This document shows positions 46,634 to 60,900 of a stretch of 64,000 nt of DNA, in pieces. A program made the position numbers and the translations under genes. The stretch is taken from NCBI RefSeq assembly GCF_964275005.1, contig NC_092696.1, positions 28,214,953 through 28,278,952 on the forward strand, written 5' to 3'. Numbering within the stretch: the first letter of the stretch is position 1; each line of letters begins with the position of its first letter. Below the pieces are notes generated by a model. The model saw nothing but the letters and a program-made list of their open reading frames with translations, ran no database searches and was not told the origin of the DNA. The stretch is from Diadema setosum. Its lineage: Eukaryota; Echinodermata; Echinoidea; Diadematoida; Diadematidae.

Positions 46634-49600
46634 GTATCTTTCAAACTGCGCAAATTATGAGTTAGTCTATGGAATTTAAATGCTAATAATTCGGATAAGT
46701 AACTGGGGGCTTGACCGATGAGTCAATCAATATAATCTTTAACAATACTCGTTTACGAATATTGTTTTACGAATATTGTTACGGATAATAAAGTTATAAC
46801 TGAGCAAAACTAAAGAACGAGTTACAAGTCATTTCTATGACAATGTGTCAAATATATACAGATTTTACACACAGACCTATGGACAGAAAATTCACATGAC
46901 ATGCAGATGGTTCAAGGCCGCCGCAGCACCATTCGACTTTCGGTCGCTCGAGGTAAATCTCATTAGCCTCAGAATTAACGTGCTGGTTAATTTCAGATCC
47001 AAAGCCGCTAACGCCCCGTCTTAAGAGACCTCAAAACGCAGGGCAGTCTCGGGGTAGCCTCCGGTGAAGATTGTGTCTGTTAAGGCGCAACAGAGTGAAC
47101 AGCCTCGGGGTAGCCTCGGTGTAGCCTCGGGGTAACCTCCGGCGAAATCTCACCCTGCGATCGACCAGCTAGAGTAGACGCGGGGTAGCCTCCGGCGAAC
47201 CGCCGGAGGCTACCCCGCGAAGGTGTCTGTTAAGACGCTGGCGAGGTGAATCTTCCCCGGAGGCGTCATGTGATCAGCGCTTAAAGGGTGTGTACAGTTC
47301 TGGTCAAGGTGAGGATTTAGCTTTTAACGTTTTGCGAGATATTCAGAAACCACTCTATGAGATGTCAAAGAGCATGCAGTTCTAAGGGGGTATCAAAAGT
47401 TTATTCGATGAAAATCGGTTTTGAAATGGCTGAGATATCCAAAAACCAGGTCAAACAAAGAGATCCTAATAAAGTTGTGGCATGTCGCCTTTTATTATTA
47501 GCACTTTTTTAATATCTTAGCCATTTGAAAACCAATTTTCATCAAATAAACGTTGAATCCTTCTTGAAATTACATGCTCCTTCATATTTCATATTAGTAA
47601 GAGGCTTTTCATTATCTCACTTTAATAGGAATGTTCAAAACATGAATCCCCACCTCAACCAGTACTGTACAGTCCCTTTAACAATCAGGTGACCAGCACT
47701 GCCGCTGTCACGTAAATCGTGTGGTTGCGCAATACTAGCACTTATAGTAATGCGTGCGCGTATAAGGCGGCAGGGACGCCTGAAGGTTACAATGGTAACG
47801 TCTCCGGAGGTTTTCGAGCCGTCCGTATTAAAACGGGACACTCTGCGTTCAACCCATGTTTTATGGAATCTGTGTAAACACGGACGAATCTTCACCGGCG
47901 CACACCAGGGTGCGCTGGGGAGAGGTCTTTTCGGAGCTTTAATCGTGCGACCGAAAGTCATTTAGTGTGCGGCGGAATTACGAGGTACTTTTCTTTGATT
48001 ACCTTCATCCTCCTCAGCAAGCTTGTCTTTAGTTACTTCCATCTTGACATCTTTTCCTGATTGCTCGCTCAGCTTTGTGCATTCATCGTCCTCCAGCACC
48101 TGATCATCCGGTCTGCGGGCCTTGCTGTAGCGACTGAAGAACGTGGTTCGGACCACCTGTGAATGAGAACGTGACCAGACAGGCTACAGTAATCATGATT
48201 ATATCCCCCAGTACCGTCAACATCAATATCTAGAACGCTTCTCGCGTGCCATTTTTCCAGGGCATCCCACGAGACCAACCACCCTATAGTCATACGGCCC
48301 ACAATTTAGACATTAAAAAGAGGTCCATGAGTCACACAGCCCACTATTCACACAGTCCATGCGCTCGACACCAGGCAAATAAGGCCAATAAGTTTGACAC
48401 TATGCAAACAAGGCCCACGAGTTCGACACTTGGCAAAAAGGCCCACTGAGTACATTAGGCCTAATGATGTAGGCTAATGAGTGTCGAAGTTTTTGGCCTT
48501 GTTTGCCTTGTGTCGGACTCATGGGCCTTGATACTGGTGTCATTCCATGAGACCAACACCCACGAGTCATGATGTAACGAGTGTCGAAGTCGTTGGCCTT
48601 ATTTTCCTGGTGTCGAACTCGTGGGTCTTGGTTGCCTAATGACTAACTCATGTGACTGCTCATGGGCCGTATGACTCGTGGGCTGTTTGAATCGTGGGCT
48701 GTATGACTCGCTCGTGGGCCATGTGACTCGTAGGATGAACGACTCGTGGAATATATGACTCCCAGGTGTTGGAACTCGTGACGTGCACCCTTTCTCTCAT
48801 CCACGTCCTTCTCAGCACGTTTTTTTTTTTTTTTTTTTTATTCTTCTTCCTCTTCTCCTCCTCCTCCTCCTTAATCTCCTTCTTCCTCATCTTCGATCTT
48901 CTCTTCTTTATCTTCTCCTTCTTCTTCTCCTTCCTCGTAATTTATTTCTTCTCCTCCTTTTATCATTCCTTCCTTCCTTATTTTCACAGGCGAGGATATC
49001 ATTTTTCACTTGTTGCGCACATTAACGTCAGCTATGGGTATCATAATAAACGTTGTAGATCACTGTTTGCTTTCAAGCTTTCTTCGCCGCTTTGCCTTGC
49101 TGCGTCAGCACATTTTAATTGGCATACTGCATTTGTTTCATTGTGGTTAAAAAAAAAAAGATATCATCATTTCATGTTCGTCATAAAGCTAAAACATCAT
49201 TTGACGAAGAACAAACTGAGTTTGAAAGGATGGTCCAGTTTGGGTTGACATGGGGCTTCAATTTCCAACTTCCTACACCGACTATATACATAGTGAAAAC
49301 TTTTCACTATTTATCATTTGTTTATGGTCAGTTTACCCTTTCTTTGTTTCACTATATATATTTAAATATCTATTTATTTTTTAGATAATGAGAAACCAAT
49401 TATGAAATATGAAAGAGCATATATATTACAATTCTAAGAGGAATTCAAAGTTTACTTGAAATACCCAGAACAAAGCGATCGCAACAAGAGGTGGGACCCA
49501 TCTTTTAGGATCGTTTTTTGTTTTTGTTTTTTCTTTGTGTGTTTTTGTTTCTTTTTTTTCTTTTTTTTACTTTGGTTTCAGTTTGTTTTTGGATGTCTCA

Positions 49601-52600
49601 GCCATTTCAAAGCCGGTTTTCACCAAGTAAAGTTTAAATTCCTCTAAGCATTACATGTTCTTTAACATCTCACAAAGTGGTTTCTAATGATTTCGCAATA
49701 AGTAGTAAATGCTGATGAATCGTCACCTCGACAAAATATATCATACCATCCCTTTTAGAGGTATTCTTGAAATAGCAATTACGATAATAGATCATGATCT
49801 GTTTTCTCCGTCTTACTCGGTACTCTGGCAACGGCTCCGTCAGGAGGCTGATGACAATGACGGAAACCATGACAACCGAGAAGAGGATCATATTGAAGTA
49901 GAAATAATGCAGCTTAATTATCTTGGGTCTGTTGTCCTCCTCCCAGCACACGGGATCCGGGTAGACGAAGTCCAGTATGAGTCGGATGAGGCCTACCAGC
50001 GCGCCAATCATGAGACCCCAGAACGCACCCTAAGAAAGACAAACACACACACACACACACGCACACAAGTCGTACATTTGATTTGAGTTTAATATGAATA
50101 TTTATGAGTAATTTATTTTTTTTATATTTCTTTTTTGAGTTTTTTTTTTGTGTATTCTCTTTTTTTAATCATTTGCTATAAAACGTAACAATTCGGCCTT
50201 TTGGTGCGATCAATAAACCATTTCAATTCAATTCAATTCAACAAGAAATGATTTCTAAACACGTGAGTGGCATCTTAATAGCTCCTTCGAACAGGTGTTC
50301 CGTATTGATTAAACATGCTACATTCAGTCAACCTCGCCAAAGTGGAATCTACAAAAGGGACCAGAGGAGAAAAAAAATCTTTCGACTTACGTGAATTTCG
50401 ACTTACACAATAGAATCAACAATAGTTTACATTCATCCGGTCTTGACTTACTCTTTTACTTTAAATAATCTTTAATGATAATGATGATGATGATAATGAT
50501 ACTACTACTACTACTACTACTACTACTAATAATAATAATAACGTCAAATTAAATAGCAAAATTTTCGACTAGCGCGAGGTTAACAGGTTTAGGTTAGGTT
50601 TACTGTTATAGGTGGATATTAATCATACAGATATGCAACAAGAGGTGTGTTTTGTGGGTGGGTATATGCGATGAGAAAAAGAGATATGGGGAGGGGACGG
50701 TCGAGGGGGTCTCTACACAGACTACACTGACAGCGTGACAGCGTGACATATTATTGACAAGAGTCAAACAACAGACCTTCTCATTCGTTCTGGGCCACAG
50801 GACGGCCAGGAGGTAGACCGCGGCGATGGTGGGCGTGGCACGCCCCTGCATCCGCGTGAAATAGGTGAGGATGTTGTCCCCCTGTAGGAGCTCTATGGCG
50901 GGGATCCACAGTACGCTGATCGCGGTCATGACCATCACCGTCACTCTATGACACGATAAAGTCAGGATTCAAAGTGATAATTGTATATCTTACCATTCTC
51001 GACACTGCTGTCATTGACATATCCTCTTATAAACATGAATCATGATAATCATTTGTATCACGTACCAGAATATAATCATAACAGGTCGGAAAAGAACTGC
51101 TGAAAGCTATTTATCTATTAAAGTGAACCAGTGGATTAAAATGGAGTCGAAAGAATTGATAACTATCACAATAAGCGCATTATGTCTTGTGACTTTTAAC
51201 CTTTAATTCCAAAGCTTTTAACTTTGTAATTGCCAAAACCGCTGTCACAAACCACTAACGATCATTTTTTTACGTTAAACATAAACCAATAAAGAACAAT
51301 AAGAACAATATAAAAACAATAATAACTTAATATTAGCAAGTATTAAATGTATCTTCATTCGTTACAGTGTGGGTTAACATAAATATCATTGCGATTATCA
51401 CTTTTCTTTTAAATTAATTTCCGTCACCATTATGATGTTTGTAGAGTGTAGAATGAAAATTATTACGTCTCTTTTTACTTAAAACTTGGTCCAACGTCAA
51501 CAGGACCACATAAAATGTCCACAACAATATCTTGTTACCTGCCAACAATCATCAACTCGCGATTGCTCGGATTCTTGTCGGAGATCCTCTGGCGAGAAAA
51601 CTGCCAGATGTCCACGGTGAACAGGGTACTGATGCTGTTAAACAGTGACGTCAGACTGCTCACGATAGCCGATAACATCACCGCCAGCATCACCCCTCGC
51701 AAACCTGTGAGAGAAGGAGTTTTTGTTACAAAATAATGTGGAAGTCACGAGATCCGACACCCATGAGTCAAACAGTCAACGAGTCATACAGCCATACCCA
51801 GGGTAACCTCTTCAGTGTTGGCACTGCCCTACCAGAGGGCCCTGCCATTATTATTACCCTAGCCAATGCTAGCGTTGCCAGGTACCCATTTATACACCTG
51901 GGTCGAGAGGGACATGGTGGGTAAAACATCTTGTCCAAGGACGTAAGCGCTGGGTGGGATTCAAACTCGGGTCCTCCGATCGGGAGTCGGGAGTCTTATC
52001 CACAATGCCACAACGCCCCCACCGTAAATAACAACACCGTAAATGATAACAACATTAAAAATATTGTTAAAATGTTTAACTAAAACAATAACAATACAAA
52101 TATACTTCCTAGTTTTTAGTACTGATTTTATATATTATTCATCTTATAACCATTCATGGCATCGTTGTCATCGTAGCTCCTTATAATTCACTGGAATAAA
52201 GTGTATCAAGCACATTGAAACACAGAGCGAGTTAAGACAAAAGGAGTCCATTAATTCTCACCGTCAGGCATCAGCCCAAGCACCAGACTAGGGTAAGCGG
52301 TGTTGCTACATCCCCTCGAGTTCCCGCAGGCTGCCAGACAGGCCTCCGCTGAAGCACACGCAACGGTATCTACGAGTGGACAGTGTACACAAAAAAAAAA
52401 AAAAAATCAGTAATCTTATGTGCATGATGTTGTGTATCACTGAATTCAGTACTGGTTTTTAGCAACATCAAACCTTGCAGTGATTTGGGGTTCATAGAAA
52501 TAATTGATACCACCTCCCCTCCCCCCCCCCCCAAAAAAAAAATGAATAAATAAATAAATTGATAAATAAATACATACATAAATAAATAAAATATAACACA

Positions 52601-55600
52601 ATAAATTCAACTTTACATCCTGTACAAGCCCATGGCACAATGTTATTTCAGGTTGAATAATAATAATTATAATGATGATACATAATATGTTAGTGTACAG
52701 TCACATATTTCTAGACTGGAACAAACAACAACAACACACACACATCTGTCTTAACCCTAAAAAGACTGGGCTATTTTGGTAGCTCGAAAGACTGGGGGGG
52801 GGGGGGGGGCCTAAAGGGCCCCCCCTTAAGATCTCGGCCGTGGATTGCGCGATCGCCGCGGAAATTTGCACAATGGTAGTGTGCGATGTAATCTACAAGA
52901 TCGCATATCTAAATTTTCCAAAATAGTCTTCTTTTATTTTATTTTGATTAATTATACTAATTTATGCGAGAAATCAGACTCTTTGATCTAAATCAGTAAA
53001 TAAAGCTCCAAAAGTGCTCATTTTTGGTCTAATTATTCTTTGTGGCATTCTTCGCAAATGTACTTTAAAAAAAATTCGGTATCAAAATTAATTTCTTATC
53101 TATTTTATTGTTTCATGAATTTCTTATGTATTTCTTTGTTTTTTCGACCTTTTGTTTTTGCTGTTTTTTTAAACAAAATTTGTGGCAGACACTTTTTGAA
53201 GCATAATACTACAAAAACAAATTAATTTTAGCCAGAGTAAAAATAAGCATATTTATATGAACCATGTGAAAAAACTAAATTTGCATTGACTTTGTACACA
53301 AAATCACATTTTTGAGCCATTTTCGGTCTCACGTGTATGTACAAAAAGTTATGTAACTTCAGAACCGTACCCCCGGGCGTCACAAATTTGGCGTCAAAAT
53401 GTGCGGGAAACTTGAAAGAAAAAAGTCATAGAGCATCGGGGCGAGAGCATTGCGTGTTGCAGAGTAATCGCGCGAAATGTCGAGGGGGGGGGGGGCCTTT
53501 TAGGCCCCCCCCCAGTCTTTTTAGGGTTAATTTTCCGATTTCTTCGGAACCGCAGCTAAGTTAAAAAAAAAAGATATTTAAGATTATCATTCCGCGGTAA
53601 TCAATATGCACGTAATTTGCATATGGTACATTTTGCATATGATATGAAAGCATGAATGCGTCGCTAATACTTAATGTACCTCCATGCAAAACTTTGCATG
53701 AATTGGGTAATAGGTTTTGGGGGAGGGGTAAATTGACCCCTCCCCCCCCCCCCCCCCCCGGTTAAAACATAGTTTGAAATAGCTAGGATAATGGAGTTAG
53801 AGGTATAGGGCAAGGCCTTACTCGTGTAGAGGACTCTTGCAATCATCCCGGGTATGACGGTCATGAAGACGGGCAGGATCTTGCAGAATCCGGCAAAGAT
53901 GCAGCCACCTTGGGCGTGGGAGAGACTCTTTGCCGATAGAGTGCGCTGTACCATCACCTGTACTCGGTGAAAAGCCACATAATACAGTACGTTATACAAA
54001 GTATAGCAGTACCTACTTGACCGAGGACTACAGTGAAACGTATAACACATCATAATCATACAAGAGACCCAGGGGTCTCGCGCTCACCCGAGTATTGCAA
54101 GTTCACCTTCCATGCATTTGATAGACACTTACCTGAGAACACTGGAAACTTGTGATGGGGGTAGCTTTGAGAGCTGGGGGCATGGTGTCCATTTGCATAT
54201 TCCATCACATTGGTAAAAATATCTGCCAAGTACACTGTACTTTAAAGAACATTGGACTGTGCAGTTTGAAAAAAAAAAAAATTCTTAATGTTGATATTGT
54301 GCCCTCTTAAGGCCTCCAAGGGGAGCATGGTGCCTTGTTGAACAAATTGAGATCTTAATCCCCTGGCACGCTACCTGCCAAGTTTGGTGAATATTCATCA
54401 ACCCCTGATTTTGCTATGAACAAACTCGAAAAAACAGTCATCAATATACTGATTTACTGTATCAACTTAGCTCAATCACTTCTGGTTTAGCATGGTGCCC
54501 ATATGATGGGATTGAGATTATATCCCCTTAGGGATGCTACCTGCCAAGTTTTTGTGAAAATTCACCATGGGATTTTCAAGAAAAAGATGAAAATTTACAA
54601 TTTGGCCCCAATCTAGGCCCTCTCCGCCATCCCGGAGCCCCCAGATGAGGCATGGTACCCATATGCTGGGATTGAGATTCTACCCCCCTAGGGATGCTAC
54701 CTGCCAGGTTTGGTGAAAATCGGTCATGGGGTTCTCAAGAAGGAGATGAAAATGTAAAACGTTTACGCACGACGCACGACGCACGACGGACAACGGACGA
54801 TGGAAGCCGGACGAAGAGCATCGCAATAGCTCACTTGAGTTTTTGGCTCAGGTGAGCTAAAAATGCTAAAGCAGCAGCAACAACATTAACAGCAACAGCA
54901 GCAGCAACAACAACAACAACAGCGGCAGCAGCAGCAGCAACAACAACAACAACAACAACAGTACAACGACGACGAGGACATTCTTTTGGGATGCTGAATC
55001 GTATGCCTATTTCTGGTAGGCAACAGGTTTAAGGAGGGATCATATAGTATTATTTTGGTGGAGACGATGATTGGGCTTTTAATCTTTTCCGATATATACC
55101 GAGAAACCACTTATGATATAATACAGAGCATACTATTTTAAGAGGAATTCAAATTTTACATGATGAAAATCGGTTATGGAATGGCTGAGACACCCGAAAA
55201 CAAAGTAGAACAAAGCGATCATATCATGAAAGGTGAGTCCCCTCTTTTATTAGGTTTGCTGTTTTGGATATATATATGCCCTAAAACATTATTATTCTTT
55301 CATCAAATAAACGTTGAATCCCTCTTGGAATTACATGCACTTTTATATTTCAGGTCTAGTTTCTCATTATCTCACCGAAAAAATGTTAGAAGCCTGAAGT
55401 TAGGTCTCAAAACAAAACTATGCGATCCCTTTAACTGTTAGCGACAAATCTTCACACACGAGTAACCAACTGTAAAGATATTTATTTATTTATTTTTTTT
55501 TTTTGAGCGCAAAGTTCGTTCGTTGCACACGACTGGCAGGCAGTCAATGGGTCAGATTGACCCAATGCCCTTGAAACGCTCTTTACTTCACAGTAGCACG

Positions 55601-57228
55601 ACCAATACATAATGATGGTTCTCTTATTCACTCATGGTTACATGGCTTTGGGAGAAGCGTAAGCGATAGCAGAACAAACAATTAGTTACCCCCATTTGAT
55701 TTTTTTTGCGGTCTGGGGTTAAAATTATTACCGCATGCATGCCCTTGTATAACGATCTTCAATTCATGATAGCACAACTAATGCATAACAATATTTCTTT
55801 TTTAAATAAGGGTTACACGAAAGAGCACAGGAGGTAAAGAGGATCGCGGTTACTTCGTGGACAAAGTTATCATTTCGATGGAAGGAAGAGGAAGTAGTAG
55901 TGGAGAATAGACGCAACACATGTATAGGATAATAACTTTAGTAAAGAAGAACGTTCTGAAAGACGATCAGCTAAAATATAATGACAAAAAATAATGAATA
56001 TTCAAAGTATAGGCCCTATATATAAAACATCCTAGGAATGGTGAAACTCGTTGTTTATGCCATAACAATAGTAAGGAAGCAATGTTGTTGTTGTTTTGGT
56101 TTTAATGGCGTGTAGCACTCAAGATTGAGTATTTACGCCAAAGCAAGACTGAACCAGCCGAGTCTGGCTTCCAGACCGTCAGCTCGTATTAATTTCCTTT
56201 CCAGAATATTAGCGCCCTCTAAAGACAAAAGAAGTAGCAGGTTTAGCTGGATGTTCCTGGTGGGAATCACATCCATATCGAAGATAAAGATGTAAAGGAA
56301 ACCCAAACCCAAAGAGAAATGTGGATTGAGTAAAAGCGGCAACGTATAAGTACAACACATCAGTGAAAGTTTGAGGAAAATCGGACAATCAATGCCAAAG
56401 TTATGAATAATTGTTAAAGTTTTGGTGTTGGAATCGCTGGATGAAGAGACTACTAGAGCTTATGGCATCACGCCATCAAAACCAAAACAACAACAGTCAC
56501 GCGTGGACAACAAAATAAAGATAACATAAACGGAAATTCCGCAAAAAAAACCACTTTGTAGCATAATGAAAGAGCACTTAACTAAACGCTTTCAGAAAGC
56601 AGGGGGAGTAATTTACCCTTTAGCTATGTCAGAATCAAATTGATGGAATATGTAATTTTCATCAAAAATGTTTTTGTGTGTGTGTGTGTGTGTGAAATTC
56701 CCGTTATTCCCTCCTCCCCCCCTTTTTTTTTTGAGGGGGGGGGGTGGGGTTGTGAGGCAGGGTCACATATAGACATAACAATTACTCGATTGGCCATTTT
56801 GGGCACAGTAGTCTCTAATTAATCCATCAAAGGCACTATATACTTACAGATTATACCATATCATATTTATTCGTCGTAATTAAGGGGAAAAATGATAAAA
56901 TCGGCTTCCCAGCTTCATGGCGGCTTCAAATCCCGATTGTCAATGGCACAAATGCACCTGTAGACATGACCTATCATTTTCTTATGAAATATTACCTTAA
57001 CAATTTAAATTTCCATAAGATTCCTCGTAGAGACATTCATTATGAGCTCCCTCGTAGAGACATTTATTACGAGCTCCCTCTTCGAGTCTTTAAATATTGT
57101 ATTATCTAATAACGATTTTTGATTAGTTAAAGATTAAACATTATGGTCTGATTTTACGTTTGTTTTGTCTGGGGAAAATTTTTGATACGGCCCCCCTTTT
57201 TTTCCCTGGATTTTTTTTTTTCTGTTTA

Positions 57229-57321
<93 letters not shown>

Positions 57322-57890
57322 CCTTTAGAACTATTCTTACCATGATCTATTAAAACAAACAAACAAACAAACAAACAAACTGACTAACTCACAGACAGAC
57401 AGATAAACAAACAAATAATCGAATAAATAAGAATGAGAGCGGTCTGACTTGTTAGTTTTTAAACTCAATCACGATACCTGTTCGGCGCAGAAGTACGTCA
57501 GGGAGGACATAGTTTGTCCGATGAGAAAGCCGGGCCAGGGAAAGCTGGACGTGAACGGGTCCGGGTTGCGCAGCATCTTGAACGCGTCCTCCGGAGGGTA
57601 GCCGCAGGTAGAGTTTGGGTTCTCCAGGGTATCATTAGGGATGGCCTGGAAATACTTCACCCGGAGTTGCTCGAAGCTTCCGATTTCTCCATAGCCTGAA
57701 GGCAGTGAGAAAAAAAGGGGGAAAAATAAACAAATGCAAACTGACATAGAAAAAGCTGAAAGTGGTAGTCTTAACCAACTACTTTCAGTATCAGCTTGGC
57801 GACCATTGGCACCTGTTGGATTTGAACAATACTCAACTGTTTAATCGAATTTTTGTGACATCTATGTATGAAAAAAAAATGCAGAAACAA

Positions 57891-57921
<31 letters not shown>

Positions 57922-60900
57922 CAATTAATCATTCAAACAATAAATCAATTTATCCACTCATCCATCCCTCACTCACTCAATCAATCAATCCATCACTCAA
58001 TAAATAAATAAAATATTCTTTAAACATAAGGATTAGAACCAACACTTGCTGTCGGGCGAAAGCTCGGTGGTCTAGTGGAGATGACGCCTGTCCGGTGATC
58101 AGGAGGTCGTAGGTTCGAATCCTGCTCGAGTATGTACGCCCATGATTTTTTTATCATGGCTACTACTAAAACACTGATCAATTCAGTGCTTATTTACGTC
58201 GATGTAGGGCAATTTGTCAATCAGTTGCAATGAAAACATCACGACGGAAGAATTTTCATGAATTTGAAAAACAAAAAAATCAATCAATAAATTTTGTTTG
58301 TGCGAGGATAGTCTCGATAGGTTGAAAATGAAACTTTATTCTGTGCTAAAAACTAATTTCGAAATATTTAGTGTTTGATAAAATGAGGAAGGTAGCGTTA
58401 CCCAATCTACCTGGATGAATATGACTTAAACAATATTGCTGTTAACTAAATGAAACAATGCAACGAGGCACAAAAATGAATGAATAGATGAATGAATGAA
58501 TGAATGAATGAATGAATGAATGAATGAATGAATAAATGAATAAATGAATAGATGGATAGATAGATAGATAAATACATAAACAATGAATAAACAGATGGAT
58601 AAATAGGATAGAAAAACGAATCAGAAAACGATGAACAACATTCACTCTTTTCTTTTCACTTCTTTTCTTTTTTCATTGCAGACTGCATTACAACTCTTGA
58701 TCGGATTGTCCGAAATTCTTAACACTTCACAACTATGACGTAATACCCGCTTTCTCACATTCATCGATTTCACGTGTTTAGTGCGTTCACATTCACTTTC
58801 ACAAAACAAGTAAAGTTTTTTAGAGTGAGTAATACGGAGTCTGCCGTCTTCTGGATATTTATTTTAGCAACGATATATTAGATTATGAGTGTGAATAATG
58901 CAGAGCTGGTATAATACCCACAAGACCTGGGGTCTCTTGCTGTGTGAGGAACAATACTGCAAGAGCCCCGAGGTGTTTTTAACAAGATTAACAATACAAA
59001 ATCTGCTCTCAAAGTCATGCGACCTTTTTTTTTTTTTCGTAACAGAATATGAAGCATGAATGCATACACAATCGTAGACGTGAAGTCTGAGGTTGTTGCC
59101 TATTTTCCCGTATAAGGAAGGCCATATTGTATATGAACGAGGTTCAAGTAGAGTGGCGTCAGGCATATGTTGAACGGTGACTTACTTTCTCACAAGGATT
59201 AAAGGTCCTGTCTACCTTTGGGAGCAGTGATTTTAAAAATGTTCAAGATATCACCTTTGATACATATTTGTGGGTCAGTTGTATCACAAAACATCCTACC
59301 ATATAAATTTTTTGAAATAAAGCCTAAAATCTAGGGAGATATCACTAATTTCTCATTAAACCATAACTGTAGACGGTTTAGTCCGGAAACATTCTTATTA
59401 TAACTATTGCTCACATTTTGTATATTCAACAATACTTAACACTGATTATACTGGTTCAAATTTTTACATTGGTTGTTTCCATCTCTAACTCACATTTTAG
59501 GACTATTTGGAAGCACTAATGCTGGGTTTTTGTTTCATCTGCAAATGGTGAATTATGCCTCTAAGGGTTAGGGTTAGTGTAAGATGGAAAATTGGGACCC
59601 TGAACATTGGTTCATTTAGAAATCCAGTCCATCCCAAACCCTGTTTACAATTCCCACAGTTTTAAAGTTCCTATATCCTTTCATTAGCAATGTCATTAAA
59701 CTTCCCAGTTAACTTCTCATGTAATAGCCCACCATCACAATATACCATTGTATTCCTCTAGTAATCCCCAATTAAACTAATTAATCTTATCTTTTCTTCC
59801 CCTGCCAAGCTCAAGGCAATCCACACTTATGTATTTACAATTCCCACAGTCAGTCCTTTGTCCAGTCTTATGTAACATGTAACCAAAGTAATTCTTACGT
59901 CAAATACCCCTTGCTTACTAACCCTGCTATATCTGACCCTAACATGTTGGGAGGGGTCATTCTGGACGCCCTTGTCTTGGGCAGAAGTCCTCAACTGTGA
60001 TTCTCCCTGCCATCAGATATGTGGCTATGTAGTGACATTAGGGAGCGGTCTTATTCGCTTTTATTCCAGTCCTATTTCGTTTGTTTTGCATAGAAAACCA
60101 TGATTAAAACCTTCCAATTGAAATTGCCAAATACTTGGCTTGTCGTAAGGTGGATGTGCTGTGTAATGCTCATCTCAATTAATTTCAATAGTAACACGTC
60201 TTTTGGTACAATCACCCTCTTTCTGCTCATGCGCAGAGTGGAACCAGGAAATAGCTTTTCGAGCATTTGTCTTGGTGATTGTCAGACATGCAGTCAACCC
60301 ACGGAGCTAAAACTATGGAGCTACGCAATTGTAAAACCAAGGAGGTAGAGGTCCTTTAAGTACTTACTGATAGCAGGTCTACTCCATTCATGCTATGCCT
60401 AGCTAGCATTTTACATAGAAACGGCTGCCTCAAAGTCTAGCAAGTAGGGGGGGGGGGGGGAGTCTCCCTCAACAAGCTCTGCAGGTGGTCAGAGGCAGCC
60501 GCTGCCTTTTGACCACGGCCGAGCTGTTCAACAAGGGAGGCGGGAAACCAGCAGCTTTCCGCCACCTGACTGGTCAACATTTTGTGGCAAGCTTCTTCTT
60601 CTTCTTCTTTCAATAAAGTACAGGCCACCTTGTGGTGTATCAGCGTACTGGTAATGTGTTGTGGTGTATCAGCGTACTGGTAAAGCTTGTCCCATGGGAA
60701 CTCCGTGGTGAAGGGCACTCCTTCGCAGGGGAATTATTCGTGACTCGTTGGACCTGCTCGTGTGTGGATCACCCGAGGCCAGTCGTAGCTCCATGTGTAT
60801 ACTCACTATAGGCATAAATACTACGCGCATTATTCATGCAGTATGCAACACATTATACGTCTGTTTAGATAGATAAACGGCGTTAAGGTGCCACTAACAC

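Noticed and set aside
47635..47961. 108-codon frame on the minus strand
   Set aside because: Overlaps the end of a TTAA element and no splice or domain evidence links it to the SLC5 gene.
48766..49248. 160-codon frame on the + strand
   Set aside because: Starts in a pyrimidine tract, Phe/Ser-rich low complexity, no domain.
57134..57374. Poly-Val, poly-Cys or poly-Gln proteins
   Set aside because: Translations of a CAA microsatellite in different frames.
58060..58135. Possible tRNA gene
   Set aside because: Good B box, but the cloverleaf is incomplete and the downstream block is a dispersed repeat.
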